DNA of 35,333 nt from NCBI GenBank assembly GCA_026706845.1, contig JAPOXY010000037.1, forward strand, positions 36,328 to 71,660. Reading direction: 5' to 3'. Positions within the stretch are counted from its first letter, which is position 1; every line of letters starts with the position of its first letter. The position numbers and the translations under genes are program-made. The DNA is from Gemmatimonadota bacterium. Its GTDB lineage: Bacteria > Latescibacterota > UBA2968. Positions 7,919 to 17,310 of the stretch are shown one piece after another. A model generated the notes under the pieces. The model was not told the DNA's origin. It did no database searches and was given only the letters and a program-made list of their open reading frames with translations.

Positions 7919-9466
7919 TTATTTATACACCGTTAACTCACCCGCCTTGTAACGTCCCCAGTATTCTTTGAGCACAGCCTTGATCTGTGGGCTTAAAATA
8001 ACGCCACCGACAATATTCGGAAACGCCATACCCAAAATCATCATGTCTGAAAAATTGAGAACATTTTTTAACGCAGTGACCGATCCGATGAACACAAAGC
8101 AAACAAAAATAACCCGATAAGCCAGAATAGATTTCATACCAAAAAGATATTCCCATGCACGCTCGCCGTAATAAGACCAGGAGATCATAGTCGAATACGC
8201 AAAAAGCATCACGGCAATCGCGAGCACATAACGCGCCCCAGGAATAAACGAATCAAATGCCGCAGCCGTCATTTTAGCACCAACTACCCAGTCTGACGTA
8301 CCTTGAAACTCTGCAAGTTGATATGCACCTGTGATCATACAAACCAATGCCGTCATCAAACATATAATAATGGTATCGATAAAAGGCCCGATCATCGCGA
8401 CCATCCCTTCACGAGCGGGTTCATCGGTTTTGGCTGCCGCGTGGGCAAATGCAGCAGAACCCAATCCCGCCTCATTGGAAAAAGCAGCCCGCTTAACCCC
8501 GTTAACCAATACCCCGATAAATCCGCCATACATAGCTTCTGGCGTAAACGCCTGTGAAATAATATTCGCAATAAGCCCGGGAACTTCTGTAATATTCGTC
8601 AGAATAATCAAAATTGAGGTCAGAACATATAGTCCACACATAAAGGGCACAATGCGCGACGTTACATTGCCAATGCGCTTGATGCCGCCAATAATGACAA
8701 TGGCTACAAATGTCGCCATAACAATACCCATTAGCCAGTTATATGTTATAAAGCTCTCAGATACTGTGCTGAGAATTTCAAGGGTCTGGTTGGCTTGAAA
8801 CATATTGCCGCCACCCAGAGAACCGCCAATCGTCAGAATCGCAAAAATCACAGCGAATGTGCGCCCCAACGGCCTGAGGCCTTTTTCGCCAAGACCGTGT
8901 TCCAGATAATACATCGGGCCACCCGACACGCGGCCATCGGGATGGATTTTCCTGTGCATTACCGCCAGCGTACAGGACGCCAGCTTTGAAGCCATGCCAA
9001 AAAACGCCATACCAATCATCCAGAAAACCGCACCAGGTCCCCCCAGACTTATCGCAATTGCAACCCCAGCGATATTTCCCAATCCCACAGTCGCAGACAG
9101 CGCACTGGTCAGTGCCTTAAAGTGCGAAATTTCGCCAGGATGGTCGGGATGATCGTACCGCCCGCGAATCACGTCAATCGAATGTTTGAAACCACGCAGA
9201 GAAATCCAGCCAAAATAAAAAGAGTAATACACGCCACCACCAAACAAGACAACGACAATGAGAGGAATATCTGTACCGAAATCCTGAAATAAAATATTGC
9301 CCAAAAACCCGACAACCGTACCCAGGTGTTCATTCAAAGCCATCGTAAATGCTTTAATTCCTCCCGGCGATTCACCCGACGATGCTTCCTGTGCAAATGC
9401 ATAACCGACTACAGACAGACCCAGAAGCCAGGCAAACCAAAAAAACGTGCGATTCTTGAAAGACAT
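7919..9466 (-). CDS. Sodium:alanine (AGCS) family amino acid symporter
   Basis: The 515-residue protein is a multi-pass carrier of the alanine/glycine:cation symporter family. Signatures are 'LTSALSATVGLGNIAGVAIA' (residues 119-138) and the 'NEAGLGSAAFAHAAAKTDEPAREG' block (roughly residues 305-330). The start was placed at the ATG with a canonical AAAGGAG site 6 bases upstream; a longer in-frame start 24 codons earlier has no such site. The N-terminus (residues 1-26, ending AFAQ) looks like a cleavable signal sequence or an extra helix, followed by a polar spacer. This extension is found in some Gram-negative members. It probably imports alanine or glycine with Na+. It is divergent from the SulP gene. 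Confidence 0.93.
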   Translation of the reverse strand: MSFKNRTFFWFAWLLGLSVVGYAFAQEASSGESPGGIKAFTMALNEHLGTVVGFLGNILFQDFGTDIPLIVVVLFGGGVYYSFYFGWISLRGFKHSIDVIRGRYDHPDHPGEISHFKALTSALSATVGLGNIAGVAIAISLGGPGAVFWMIGMAFFGMASKLASCTLAVMHRKIHPDGRVSGGPMYYLEHGLGEKGLRPLGRTFAVIFAILTIGGSLGGGNMFQANQTLEILSTVSESFITYNWLMGIVMATFVAIVIIGGIKRIGNVTSRIVPFMCGLYVLTSILIILTNITEVPGLIANIISQAFTPEAMYGGFIGVLVNGVKRAAFSNEAGLGSAAFAHAAAKTDEPAREGMVAMIGPFIDTIIICLMTALVCMITGAYQLAEFQGTSDWVVGAKMTAAAFDSFIPGARYVLAIAVMLFAYSTMISWSYYGERAWEYLFGMKSILAYRVIFVCFVFIGSVTALKNVLNFSDMMILGMAFPNIVGGVILSPQIKAVLKEYWGRYKAGELTVYK

Positions 9467-9615
9467 GTAAACTCCTTTGTTTGGTAAGGCACCTGTAAAC
9501 AGATTTCTCGCTAACAATGGCAAATATAATACAAACAAATTGAGGGGATGTATAGCACTTTTACATCCTCCGTGACTTTATCCTTGCACTTTGCGCTTGC
9601 GTTGAGCAGATTAAA

Positions 9616-9625
9616 TATCCGGATA
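9616..9625. promoter_or_regulatory. Perfect 10-bp palindrome in divergent symporter/SulP intergenic region
   Basis: TATCCGGATA is an exact palindrome 27 bases before the SulP ATG, in the 185-base gap between two divergent transporter genes. Its position would suit an operator, but a palindrome this short may occur by chance. Confidence 0.2.
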
Positions 9626-9651
9626 AAACAACCATACGGTACGGAATACGC

Positions 9652-11424
9652 ATGCCAAATTCACTACTCCATCGCTATCTGCCTTTTCTCAACTGGATTG
9701 GAGAACTCAAAGACCGGCACATCCTGCGCGCCGATATTATTGCGGGCATCACCTTATCGCTGGTCTTGATCCCACAGGCCATGGCCAATGCCCAACTGGC
9801 CGAAATGCCGCCCTACTACGGCTTCTATGCATCCTTTGTACCCATCATTGTCAGCGCCCTCTTCGGGTCTTCTCGCCAACTCTCCACAGGCCCGGTTGCG
9901 CTCGTCGCCTTGATGGTCGCCTCTGAATTGGGACAACTCGCAGTTGACGAACAGGCGTATATCGCCTATGCGATCCTGCTGGCTCTCATGGTTGGCCTCT
10001 TGCAATTCGGGCTGGGCATATTGCGCCTGGGCGTATTGGTGAACTTTCTCTCACATCCGGTGGTACTCGGTTTTACCAATGCCGCAGCCATCATCATCGG
10101 CACATCGCAAATCGACAAATTATTCGGCGTCACCGTAGAACGCGGCGGGGCACATTACGAACGCATGATACGCATGTGGGACGTCATATCAGCGGGCTTT
10201 CACTCCCCCACCCTGATCATGGGCCTCTCTGCCATCGCATTATTATTTATCTTGCGCCGCATTAGCCCGCAAATCCCGGGTGTGCTAATTGTCGCCATCT
10301 TGACAACAGGCATCTCATGGCTCATCGGATTTGAACAAAATTACGGCGGACAGGTCGTGGGCAACATCCCCGAAGGCATCCCCGCATTTGCACTGCCAGT
10401 AATTGACTGGGGTATCGTACCACATATCCTCAGTGCCACCATAACCATCGCACTCATTGGATACCTGGAAACCATTTCAATTGCCAAAGCCATCGCCACG
10501 CAAACCCGTCAACGCATTGACGCCAACCAGGAATTGCTCGCACAGGGCTTGAGCAATATCGCTGGCAGTTTTTTTCAGAGTTTTCCCGTCTCCGGATCTT
10601 TTGTTCGTTCAACCGTCACATTGCGCGCGGGCGGCCAAACCGGCTTTGCATCTGTCATTGCTGGTTTAGTGGTCATCCTGCTACTCCTTTTCTTCACCCA
10701 ACTCTTATACCACATGCCCCTATCCACCCTGGCGGCAATCGTCATTGTCTCTGTCACCGCACTAATTAACGTCAAACCCATTGTAAGCGCGTGGAAAGTA
10801 CACAAACACGACGGCATTGTCGCCATATCGTCATTTGCACTCACCCTCATCTTCGCGCCACACCTCGACCAGGGCATCTTGATCGGTGCGTCCTTATCAA
10901 TCGCCCTCTATCTCTATCGCACGATGAAACCGCGCGTGGCCTTCCTCGCCCGCCATCCCGACGGTGCGTTTCGAGACGCAGTAGAACACGATCTGGAATT
11001 GTGCGATGCAATTGCCACCATCCGATTTGATGGCTCATTGTATTTTGGTAGCGCGGGTGCTTTTGAAGACGCCGTATTGGAACGTATTCGCGATCCCAAA
11101 TTGCGCTATGTGATTGTCGATGCCGAAGGGATAAATGAGATTGATGCCACGGGAAAGGAAATGCTGATCGGCGTGGTACAGCGGCTCCACGAGACCGGCA
11201 TTGAAGTACTATTCACGCGTACAAAAAAGCAGATCCTGGACGCACTCAATCGCGCAGGCGTACTCGAAGCAATCGGCCGAGACAGATTTTACGCCACTCT
11301 CGACAGCGTATTAGCTCATGTTTGGGAGGCACTGGAAGACCAGTATCCCTGCGACAGATCGTGCCCTGCCGGATGTCCACTTCACCGCCCCAGACCAGAT
11401 GGAGACGTATTTTATCGCGTATAG
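9652..11424 (+). CDS. SulP family anion permease with STAS domain
   Basis: The 590-residue protein has the SLC26/SulP plan. About 12 or more membrane helices start with the family signature 'GITLSLVLIPQAMANAQLAEMPPYYGFYAS' region (residues 32-60). A cytoplasmic STAS domain spans about residues 435-560, with the 'VIVDAEGINEIDATG' block as its recognisable core. Family members carry sulfate, bicarbonate or other anions. The two sulfatases in this window make sulfate plausible, but this is inference. The last 29 residues (562-590) form a Cys-rich tail with C-x3-C-x3-C (Cys567, Cys571, Cys575) and a nearby His578, unusual for the family. Only a weak GGA lies before the ATG. Confidence 0.92.
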   Translation: MPNSLLHRYLPFLNWIGELKDRHILRADIIAGITLSLVLIPQAMANAQLAEMPPYYGFYASFVPIIVSALFGSSRQLSTGPVALVALMVASELGQLAVDEQAYIAYAILLALMVGLLQFGLGILRLGVLVNFLSHPVVLGFTNAAAIIIGTSQIDKLFGVTVERGGAHYERMIRMWDVISAGFHSPTLIMGLSAIALLFILRRISPQIPGVLIVAILTTGISWLIGFEQNYGGQVVGNIPEGIPAFALPVIDWGIVPHILSATITIALIGYLETISIAKAIATQTRQRIDANQELLAQGLSNIAGSFFQSFPVSGSFVRSTVTLRAGGQTGFASVIAGLVVILLLLFFTQLLYHMPLSTLAAIVIVSVTALINVKPIVSAWKVHKHDGIVAISSFALTLIFAPHLDQGILIGASLSIALYLYRTMKPRVAFLARHPDGAFRDAVEHDLELCDAIATIRFDGSLYFGSAGAFEDAVLERIRDPKLRYVIVDAEGINEIDATGKEMLIGVVQRLHETGIEVLFTRTKKQILDALNRAGVLEAIGRDRFYATLDSVLAHVWEALEDQYPCDRSCPAGCPLHRPRPDGDVFYRV

Positions 11425-11712
11425 AAAATCCGATCCTTTTGAGTGTACAAACTATAACACTATAACAATTTATTACATTGTTCATAAGGAACGAAGTGAC
11501 CTTCTAATTTGTCTAAAACAATGTAGTTGCAAATGGGTCTGACCCGCTGACTACTGATCATCACGATTCTTACTTGATTTTTTTTTGTAAAATGATAAAT
11601 TTGGTGGACTAATTTTTGCACCATAACAGATTGTCTCCCTTCAATTTTGGGCAATCTGATTCAATTCCAATACGAAAAGCGCAACTGTCCCTTTCACCAC
11701 AGGAGGAAGTCT
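11425..11712 (+). other. 288-base leader/intergenic region upstream of the envelope operon
   Basis: No gene is called. The region is AT-rich. A 6-bp AT-rich inverted repeat (AACAAT...ATTGTT, 11464-11482) lies just after the SulP gene, and a hairpin at 11627-11658 is listed separately. An AGGAGG at 11701-11706 is the ribosome binding site for the next gene. A 64-codon minus-strand frame across the region has no recognisable features and is taken as chance. Confidence 0.4.
11627..11658 (+). promoter_or_regulatory. Leader hairpin upstream of TonB-dependent receptor gene
   Basis: CAGATTG (11627-11633) pairs with CAATCTG (11652-11658), and inside it CCC pairs with GGG after a three-base bulge. 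It sits about 55 bases before the start codon and 42 before the AGGAGG site. No T run follows, so it would be a leader structure or operator rather than a terminator. Confidence 0.35.
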
Positions 11713-14700
11713 ATGAGACGGACGAGTCTATTTTTCTTTTTCTTCATAGCTCTGGCATTCTCAGCCAGTGCTGTTTTTGCCGGATCAACCGGTAAAATTG
11801 CCGGAAAGGTCGTGGAGAAATCCACAGGTGAAACCCTGCCCGGTGCCAATGTGGTCATTGAAGGCACCACATTGGGCGCGGTAACAGATCCCGATGGCAA
11901 TTATTTCATCATCAATGTGCCGCCGGGTTCTTATACCGTCAGTGCGAGTATGGTCGGCTATCACAAAGCCACGCAAACCAATGTGCGGGTCTTTATAGAC
12001 CTGACCACAACGGTAAATTTCTCTGGTGACTACGGCCTTGTCGAAGAGACCATTGAACTGGCAGAGATCACGGTGGTTGCCGAACTCCCGGTGGTGCAAC
12101 CCGATATTTCCGCCAATGTCGCCAATATCTCCGCGCAGGATGTCGAAACCCTGCCATTGACCAGCGTGAACGAAGTCGTGCGATTAGAGGCAGGGGTTCT
12201 CGCCTCTGCCAATGGCGAACTCTCGATTCGAGGCAGCAATTTTAATGAGATCGCCTTTTCGGTCGATGGTCTGTCCATGCGCGATGGGCGCAACAACGAA
12301 CCGTATTCAACGGTGAGTTATACCTCAATCAAAGAAATGAGCGTGCAGTCGGGTGGGTTCAACGCCGAATACGGCAACGTGCGCTCGGGCCTGGTCAATA
12401 TTGTAACCAAAGAAGGCGACAAGCGACGTTACAACGGCGATGTGTTGTTGCGACACAGCGGCGCACAGCGCGATTATTTTGGTCCGTTGCCAAATCATCC
12501 CAATGGCTTTTTTTGGCGGCCATTTACAGATCCCGCTGTGAGGAACGTGGGCACCCATTCGCCCGAAAGCCCCTGGGATGTGTACACGCGGCGTCAATAT
12601 CGAGTCTGGGCCGGGTGGAATACCATTGTACGAAGATGGGCTGCCACCCCTACTGATCCGTATCACGGCGTGGGCGTGAGAGACACGGGCGCAGATGAAT
12701 CGACTTTACCAGTTGATGAACTGCAAGTTGATGATGCGGTCATCACAGAGTTGTTCGAGTGGTATCGCCGCAAAGATCTGGAAGTTCGCAATGCGGATTT
12801 CGATATCGACCTGGGTTTTGGTGGTCCCTTAATTCCGGGATTGAGCGAAAAACTGGGCGGTCTGAGGTTCTTTGCTTCGGGCAAGCGCGAGCGCAGGGCC
12901 TATATGATGCCGCGCAATATTGATGAATATGAAAACGACTGGGGCCGCGTAAAGGTCACGTCGGATATTCGCAGTAGCATGAAGTTAAGTGTCGAGGCGA
13001 TGGCAGGTGAAGAATATGGCTTGAATCCGAACAAGAGTGGCTTTCCCAACATGTGGCGCGGCAATCAGGAAATGGGTCTTAATGATGCTGACCTGATTTG
13101 GGCAAATCACCACGAGAACACGCTTCAGATCAAGCGCAATAATATCGGCCTCAGCTTTTCACATGTGTTGAGCCCCAGAACATTTTACGAGTTTCGCTTT
13201 CAGAGGATGCAATCGGACTTTTTGACCGAAAAGTATCCAGACCGCGATTTGACGGCTGTTGAAAATACCATTCCCCGCAATCCGGACTTCGCGCCTCCCA
13301 GTCCGTCTTTACAAGTTTCAGAGGTCACGCAGAACCACATCGGGTTGACGGCTGCACCCGATGGCTATTTTATGAAAAATGAAGTCTTTGTTGACGGCCT
13401 GTATTTTGGGGGACACTGGGCCAATGGACGCGACGACTCTGAAGTCGTAGCCTATACAACGCGTTTTGACATTACCAGCCAGCGCAATCAGGTCGCGCAG
13501 TTTAAGGCGGGTTTTGAATGGATCGCCAGTGATTACGATGTGAATCACGAAAATGCACAGCCTTTCTTCAAAAACAATGCGGCACCCAAATACATCTGGC
13601 AACGCACTCCAAACCAATTTGCCGGATATGTGCAAACCAAGCTCGAATTCAATGCGATGATCGCAAACTTGGGGGTGCGTTGGGATCGCTGGAATGGGAG
13701 TGGCGAATGGTGGGTTTATGAAGATTTCTCCGGTGCGTTTGGGCCTAAAATTGGCAAAGAAAATCTCGAGGAAGCACTCGATCAGGCGCCTGTTAAGACC
13801 CTGTCTTATTTAAGCCCGCGCTTGGGTATTTCGTTCCCGGTAACAGCAGATAGCAAATTGTTTTTTAACTATGGGCACTTCCGCCAGATGCTGAACCCAC
13901 ACAATCTCTTTCTCATCGATGAAATAAATACGGGTGCAGTCTCTCGGATTGGCAATCCCAATCATCCGATGCCGCGCACGATCAATTACGAACTCGGCTT
14001 TGAGCAGAATTTGTTTGATCGGTATTTGCTGCGCCTGACCGGATATTACAAGGCCAACGACGACCAGTCAATTGGTGTGGCCTACACCAATCTGGACCAA
14101 ACCGTAGCTTACAACCTTTTTGAACCCCTCAACTACGACGATATCCGGGGCTTTGAAATAACCATTAGAAAGCACAGGGGCAAGTGGTTTGGCGGATCAG
14201 TCAACTATACGTATCTGCAAACTAAGGACGGCAACTTTGGTCGGCGCCAGATATTTGAAAATCGCTTAGAGCAAGCCACTTTTGATGCGACCTCTACGCG
14301 GCACTATCAAAGCCGACCCGCCAGCCGACCCTTCGCCAGATTGTCGCTGGAATTTTACACGCCGCGCGACTTTGGTCCCCAGGTCTCTAAGTTTTATCCC
14401 CTGGGCAAGTGGGATATGTCTTTCGTGGGCCGTTGGCGAGCGGGTCAGTACAGCAACTGGTATGGGCCAGAAGGTGGAGATATCCCCGGTTTGATCAGAA
14501 ATGTCCAGTACAAGAGTATCAGGAATATGGATCTGCGCCTGACGAAGCAGTTTGCGATGATGGGCGTCAGGGCCATGTTCTTTTTAGACGTCGATAATGT
14601 GTTTAATCTCAAGCGACTCAATAGCAGTTCTGCCAACCCGGGGCTCGAAGACTGGGAATTCTATATGGTATCCCTGCATTTGCCAGAAGACACATTTGGC

Positions 14701-15069
14701 GAGTTTGAACCGCCCTATCAGTTCATTCCCGGCAATGACTCGCCCGGCAGTTTCAGAGATTACGGCACGGAGTTTGTGCCCATCGAAATTGTCAATACAG
14801 CCAGCGATTTGCCCGCCAATGGATTGCCCGGCGATGCGGAAATCACGGCTGTACTGCCCACGGGTCTCGAACCCGGCCGCCGCGTGTTGTGGTATGTTCA
14901 GGAAACCGGACAATATCACGAATATCAAAACGGAAACTGGGCGCAGGCAAATCAGGACTTTGTGAATGAAGTGCTGGACAATAAGCTGTATATCGACATG
15001 CCCAACAACGACACTATCTGGTTCTTAAACCCACTGCGCATGCGTTTGGGCTTGCGGTTCTCGTTCTAA
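11713..15069 (+). CDS. TonB-dependent receptor with N-terminal carboxypeptidase-regulatory-like domain
   Basis: The chosen start has a perfect AGGAGG 6 bases upstream and gives an 1118-residue precursor with a clear signal peptide (residues 1-23, ending VFA). Then come a CarboxypepD_reg-like beta-sandwich (about 27-105, GKVVEKSTGETLPGANVVIE...), a TonB-box-like ELAEITVVAE (115-124), the plug (about 130-235, with SIRGSNFNEIAFSVDG and SGLVNIVTKEG), and a long beta-barrel ending in Phe (LRFSF). The N-domain is the layout of SusC-like and related receptors of the FCB group. It is the first gene of a three-gene operon with a secreted protein and a PorV-like barrel. No SusD partner is present, so it is not a classic SusCD pair. 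The imported or exported ligand is unknown. Confidence 0.92.
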   Translation: MRRTSLFFFFFIALAFSASAVFAGSTGKIAGKVVEKSTGETLPGANVVIEGTTLGAVTDPDGNYFIINVPPGSYTVSASMVGYHKATQTNVRVFIDLTTTVNFSGDYGLVEETIELAEITVVAELPVVQPDISANVANISAQDVETLPLTSVNEVVRLEAGVLASANGELSIRGSNFNEIAFSVDGLSMRDGRNNEPYSTVSYTSIKEMSVQSGGFNAEYGNVRSGLVNIVTKEGDKRRYNGDVLLRHSGAQRDYFGPLPNHPNGFFWRPFTDPAVRNVGTHSPESPWDVYTRRQYRVWAGWNTIVRRWAATPTDPYHGVGVRDTGADESTLPVDELQVDDAVITELFEWYRRKDLEVRNADFDIDLGFGGPLIPGLSEKLGGLRFFASGKRERRAYMMPRNIDEYENDWGRVKVTSDIRSSMKLSVEAMAGEEYGLNPNKSGFPNMWRGNQEMGLNDADLIWANHHENTLQIKRNNIGLSFSHVLSPRTFYEFRFQRMQSDFLTEKYPDRDLTAVENTIPRNPDFAPPSPSLQVSEVTQNHIGLTAAPDGYFMKNEVFVDGLYFGGHWANGRDDSEVVAYTTRFDITSQRNQVAQFKAGFEWIASDYDVNHENAQPFFKNNAAPKYIWQRTPNQFAGYVQTKLEFNAMIANLGVRWDRWNGSGEWWVYEDFSGAFGPKIGKENLEEALDQAPVKTLSYLSPRLGISFPVTADSKLFFNYGHFRQMLNPHNLFLIDEINTGAVSRIGNPNHPMPRTINYELGFEQNLFDRYLLRLTGYYKANDDQSIGVAYTNLDQTVAYNLFEPLNYDDIRGFEITIRKHRGKWFGGSVNYTYLQTKDGNFGRRQIFENRLEQATFDATSTRHYQSRPASRPFARLSLEFYTPRDFGPQVSKFYPLGKWDMSFVGRWRAGQYSNWYGPEGGDIPGLIRNVQYKSIRNMDLRLTKQFAMMGVRAMFFLDVDNVFNLKRLNSSSANPGLEDWEFYMVSLHLPEDTFGEFEPPYQFIPGNDSPGSFRDYGTEFVPIEIVNTASDLPANGLPGDAEITAVLPTGLEPGRRVLWYVQETGQYHEYQNGNWAQANQDFVNEVLDNKLYIDMPNNDTIWFLNPLRMRLGLRFSF

Positions 15070-15079
15070 ATTCAAACGC

Positions 15080-15102
15080 AACCACATAGTTTATCTGTGG
15101 TT
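15080..15102 (+). other. Intercistronic hairpin in the envelope operon
   Basis: AACCACA and TGTGGTT form a 7-bp perfect stem with a 9-base loop in the 51-base gap between the receptor and the secreted-protein genes. Its 3' arm ends six bases before the AGGAG site of the next gene. There is no T run, so it could act as an mRNA-stabilising or translation-tuning element. Confidence 0.4.
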
Positions 15103-15120
15103 TCAACAGGAGACATTGTA

Positions 15121-17295
15121 ATGAACAGATTGTTAAAACCGCTGGTCGGAACAGCTTTTGCACTTGTGGCTCTGGTGTTCTTTGGTCAGCCAACCGAAGT
15201 GCAGGCACAGGCGGAACTAATGTGGCTGGATGTGGGCGATTATCACTATCGATACGCATCGACAGGCACAGAGCCTTCAATCACACGCCCCCCGTTTCGG
15301 GCACGTGTGAAATACTGGCCCGGTATTTATGCTCGAGAAGGTGGAACCCATGTGCGTTCACGTCACTATATTGGAGTAAAAGATTTTACCGATGAAAATG
15401 GCCAACCCTGGCCATTTAAGGTCGCCCGTGCGGGACCGCGCGTATTTGACCTGGGCGAACACTTTGCATTGCCCATGGAACTGATTGGCAAGTTTGACAA
15501 ACCCGACGTGTTTGTCGATGGGTTTCAATCTTTTTCTCGGCCCACAGTATTGACCCGCGTCGATCCTTCTATTCCATCAGATCGCATGATTGTTCGCGGT
15601 GCCCATAGCAATGTAGGCATCACATGGGAAGAGAAGATATACGCATTTTCCAATCCCTATCACGATGACTACCACATCCGGGAAATGACCTGGACAAATA
15701 CGGGCAATGTCGATGCCGATGAAGAGATCGAATTGCCCGATCAAACCGCGAACGAGATGATGTTGTCTTTTGCCGCTAAAGAGCACCTCTGGGGGCCGCG
15801 CGGGGTTACGGGCGCGGGTGTCTCGGGCACAATGTGGGATTATGTGGGCGACGGCAAGGAGCCTCTGGGCAAATGGGAAGGCATACGCGCCACGCTCGGC
15901 TGGATCGGCAATGGTACGAATGTGTCCTTCCTGAACCGACTTGGAGGACCTATCTGGCGAGGTGGACGCGGAAATGCTAACTATCGGATTACAGAAGGCG
16001 ATTCCATTGGTCGGCTCGGCGGTGCTTATATGCTGACCCGCGCGATCTTGCACGCAGATACAAGCCCATCAGATCCGACTAATGATCCTGGCCAGCCCAG
16101 GAGTACGGGCTTTCACCGCGGCGGCGACTCGATTAGCAACCCGTCGTTTGGCGATGCCGAACAGATGGTAGACACGTACCATTTTATGCACCCGGACCTG
16201 AGCTATGCCGAATATGGCAACCCGGGCACCGATGGACACTTTTTTCCACACGAAGCCGACCGTTCAGCACCGCCGGAGCCTGCGGGTCCTTTCGATGATG
16301 AATCGTGGTACGAACGCATGGGTGCGCAAACTGATGTCTCTCGCATGAGAAGTGGAGGTATGGTACCGTGGTTTGCCTTTGGCCCCTACACACTGGCTCC
16401 GGGCGAAAGTGTCAGTATGGTCTGGATTGAAGGTATGCACGGGTTGAACCGGGACGTATCTGTTGCTGTGGGCAAGGCGTACAAAGATTCTGGTTATGAC
16501 GATACACTCCCCATTACCTACAATGGGCAGACCCACACGAAGAACCGCTGGGTACTGGGCACCCGGGATTCCATCTACCAGATGATCCGCAGAGCTACTG
16601 CGAACTGGGAATCGGGTTATAATATTCCGCATCCCCCACTGCCGCCCAGAGTTTTCAATGTGCAGTCCGGTTCTGATCAAATTGTGCTTTCCTGGGATAC
16701 CTTTGCCAATGCCAACCACTCGGGTTTTGAGATCTGGCGTACGCGCAATTTTTATGAAGGCAATGTGGATGACCGCTGGGAATATCAATTGATCGCCACC
16801 CTGGGGGCAGAGGCACGCGAATACGCAGATGCGGACGTGGTGCGCGGCATCAGTTATTTCTACTATATCCAATCTGTAGGCCAGGTGAACAGCGATGGAA
16901 CGGGAATGACGCCGACAGGCAGTGTGCTGAAAAGCAGCCGGTATTATACGCAGACCTATGATCCCGCGTTTTTGAAGCGTCCGCCCGGCGGCGTAATGAG
17001 TGACGTGCGCGTTGTGCCCAATCCCTATGTGCTGGAAGCCGATCAGAATATTCGATTCCCAGACCAGCAGGACAAGCTGGCATTCTTCGAAATTCCCGGG
17101 GAATGCACCATCCAGATTTTCAGCGAACTGGGAGAATCGATTTTCACCATTGAGCACACAGACGGCACAGGGGACGAATTTTGGAACCTGACCACAGAAT
17201 CGAATCAGGTGATTACAAGCGGCATTTATTTTGCCGTGATCACAGACACTCAGACCGGCGAAAAGATAATCAAAAAATTCGTCATTATTCGTTAA
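15121..17295 (+). CDS. Large secreted protein with FN3-like domain and C-terminal FlgD/T9SS-like sorting domain
   Basis: Start chosen at the ATG 8 bases after AGGAG, giving 724 residues with a signal peptide (about 1-29, ending VQA). Residues 30-500 are not recognised; they are rich in Gly, Asp, Tyr and Trp and look beta-structured. About 505-595 is a fibronectin-III-like domain (PPLPPRVFNVQSGSDQIVLSW...FEIWRT...YFYYIQSVG). The C-terminal ~95 residues (VRVVPNPY... ending GIYFAVI...KKFVIIR) have the NPY and GIYF features of FlgD-like/T9SS type A sorting domains. It is thus likely exported to the cell surface. Its place between a TonB-dependent receptor and a PorV-like protein supports a shared surface complex. 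The function is unknown. Confidence 0.85.
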   Translation: MNRLLKPLVGTAFALVALVFFGQPTEVQAQAELMWLDVGDYHYRYASTGTEPSITRPPFRARVKYWPGIYAREGGTHVRSRHYIGVKDFTDENGQPWPFKVARAGPRVFDLGEHFALPMELIGKFDKPDVFVDGFQSFSRPTVLTRVDPSIPSDRMIVRGAHSNVGITWEEKIYAFSNPYHDDYHIREMTWTNTGNVDADEEIELPDQTANEMMLSFAAKEHLWGPRGVTGAGVSGTMWDYVGDGKEPLGKWEGIRATLGWIGNGTNVSFLNRLGGPIWRGGRGNANYRITEGDSIGRLGGAYMLTRAILHADTSPSDPTNDPGQPRSTGFHRGGDSISNPSFGDAEQMVDTYHFMHPDLSYAEYGNPGTDGHFFPHEADRSAPPEPAGPFDDESWYERMGAQTDVSRMRSGGMVPWFAFGPYTLAPGESVSMVWIEGMHGLNRDVSVAVGKAYKDSGYDDTLPITYNGQTHTKNRWVLGTRDSIYQMIRRATANWESGYNIPHPPLPPRVFNVQSGSDQIVLSWDTFANANHSGFEIWRTRNFYEGNVDDRWEYQLIATLGAEAREYADADVVRGISYFYYIQSVGQVNSDGTGMTPTGSVLKSSRYYTQTYDPAFLKRPPGGVMSDVRVVPNPYVLEADQNIRFPDQQDKLAFFEIPGECTIQIFSELGESIFTIEHTDGTGDEFWNLTTESNQVITSGIYFAVITDTQTGEKIIKKFVIIR

Positions 17296-17310
17296 GAATG
17301 GAGTAATTCA

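Noticed and set aside
7860-7952. 30-codon GTG frame with AGAGGA upstream
   Set aside because: It runs antisense into the symporter 3' end and has no recognisable features.
9467-9538. Upstream start for the sodium:alanine symporter
   Set aside because: No ribosome binding site; the later ATG has AAAGGAG at ideal spacing.
11460-11654. 64-codon minus-strand frame in the leader of the receptor gene
   Set aside because: No ribosome binding site or family match; low-complexity AT-rich region.
11647-11712. Upstream start for the TonB-dependent receptor
   Set aside because: It would put 22 charged residues before a clear signal peptide; the later ATG has a perfect AGGAGG.
11713-15069. SusC/SusD pair
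   Set aside because: No SusD-like lipoprotein gene follows the receptor; the next gene has FN3 and FlgD-like domains instead.
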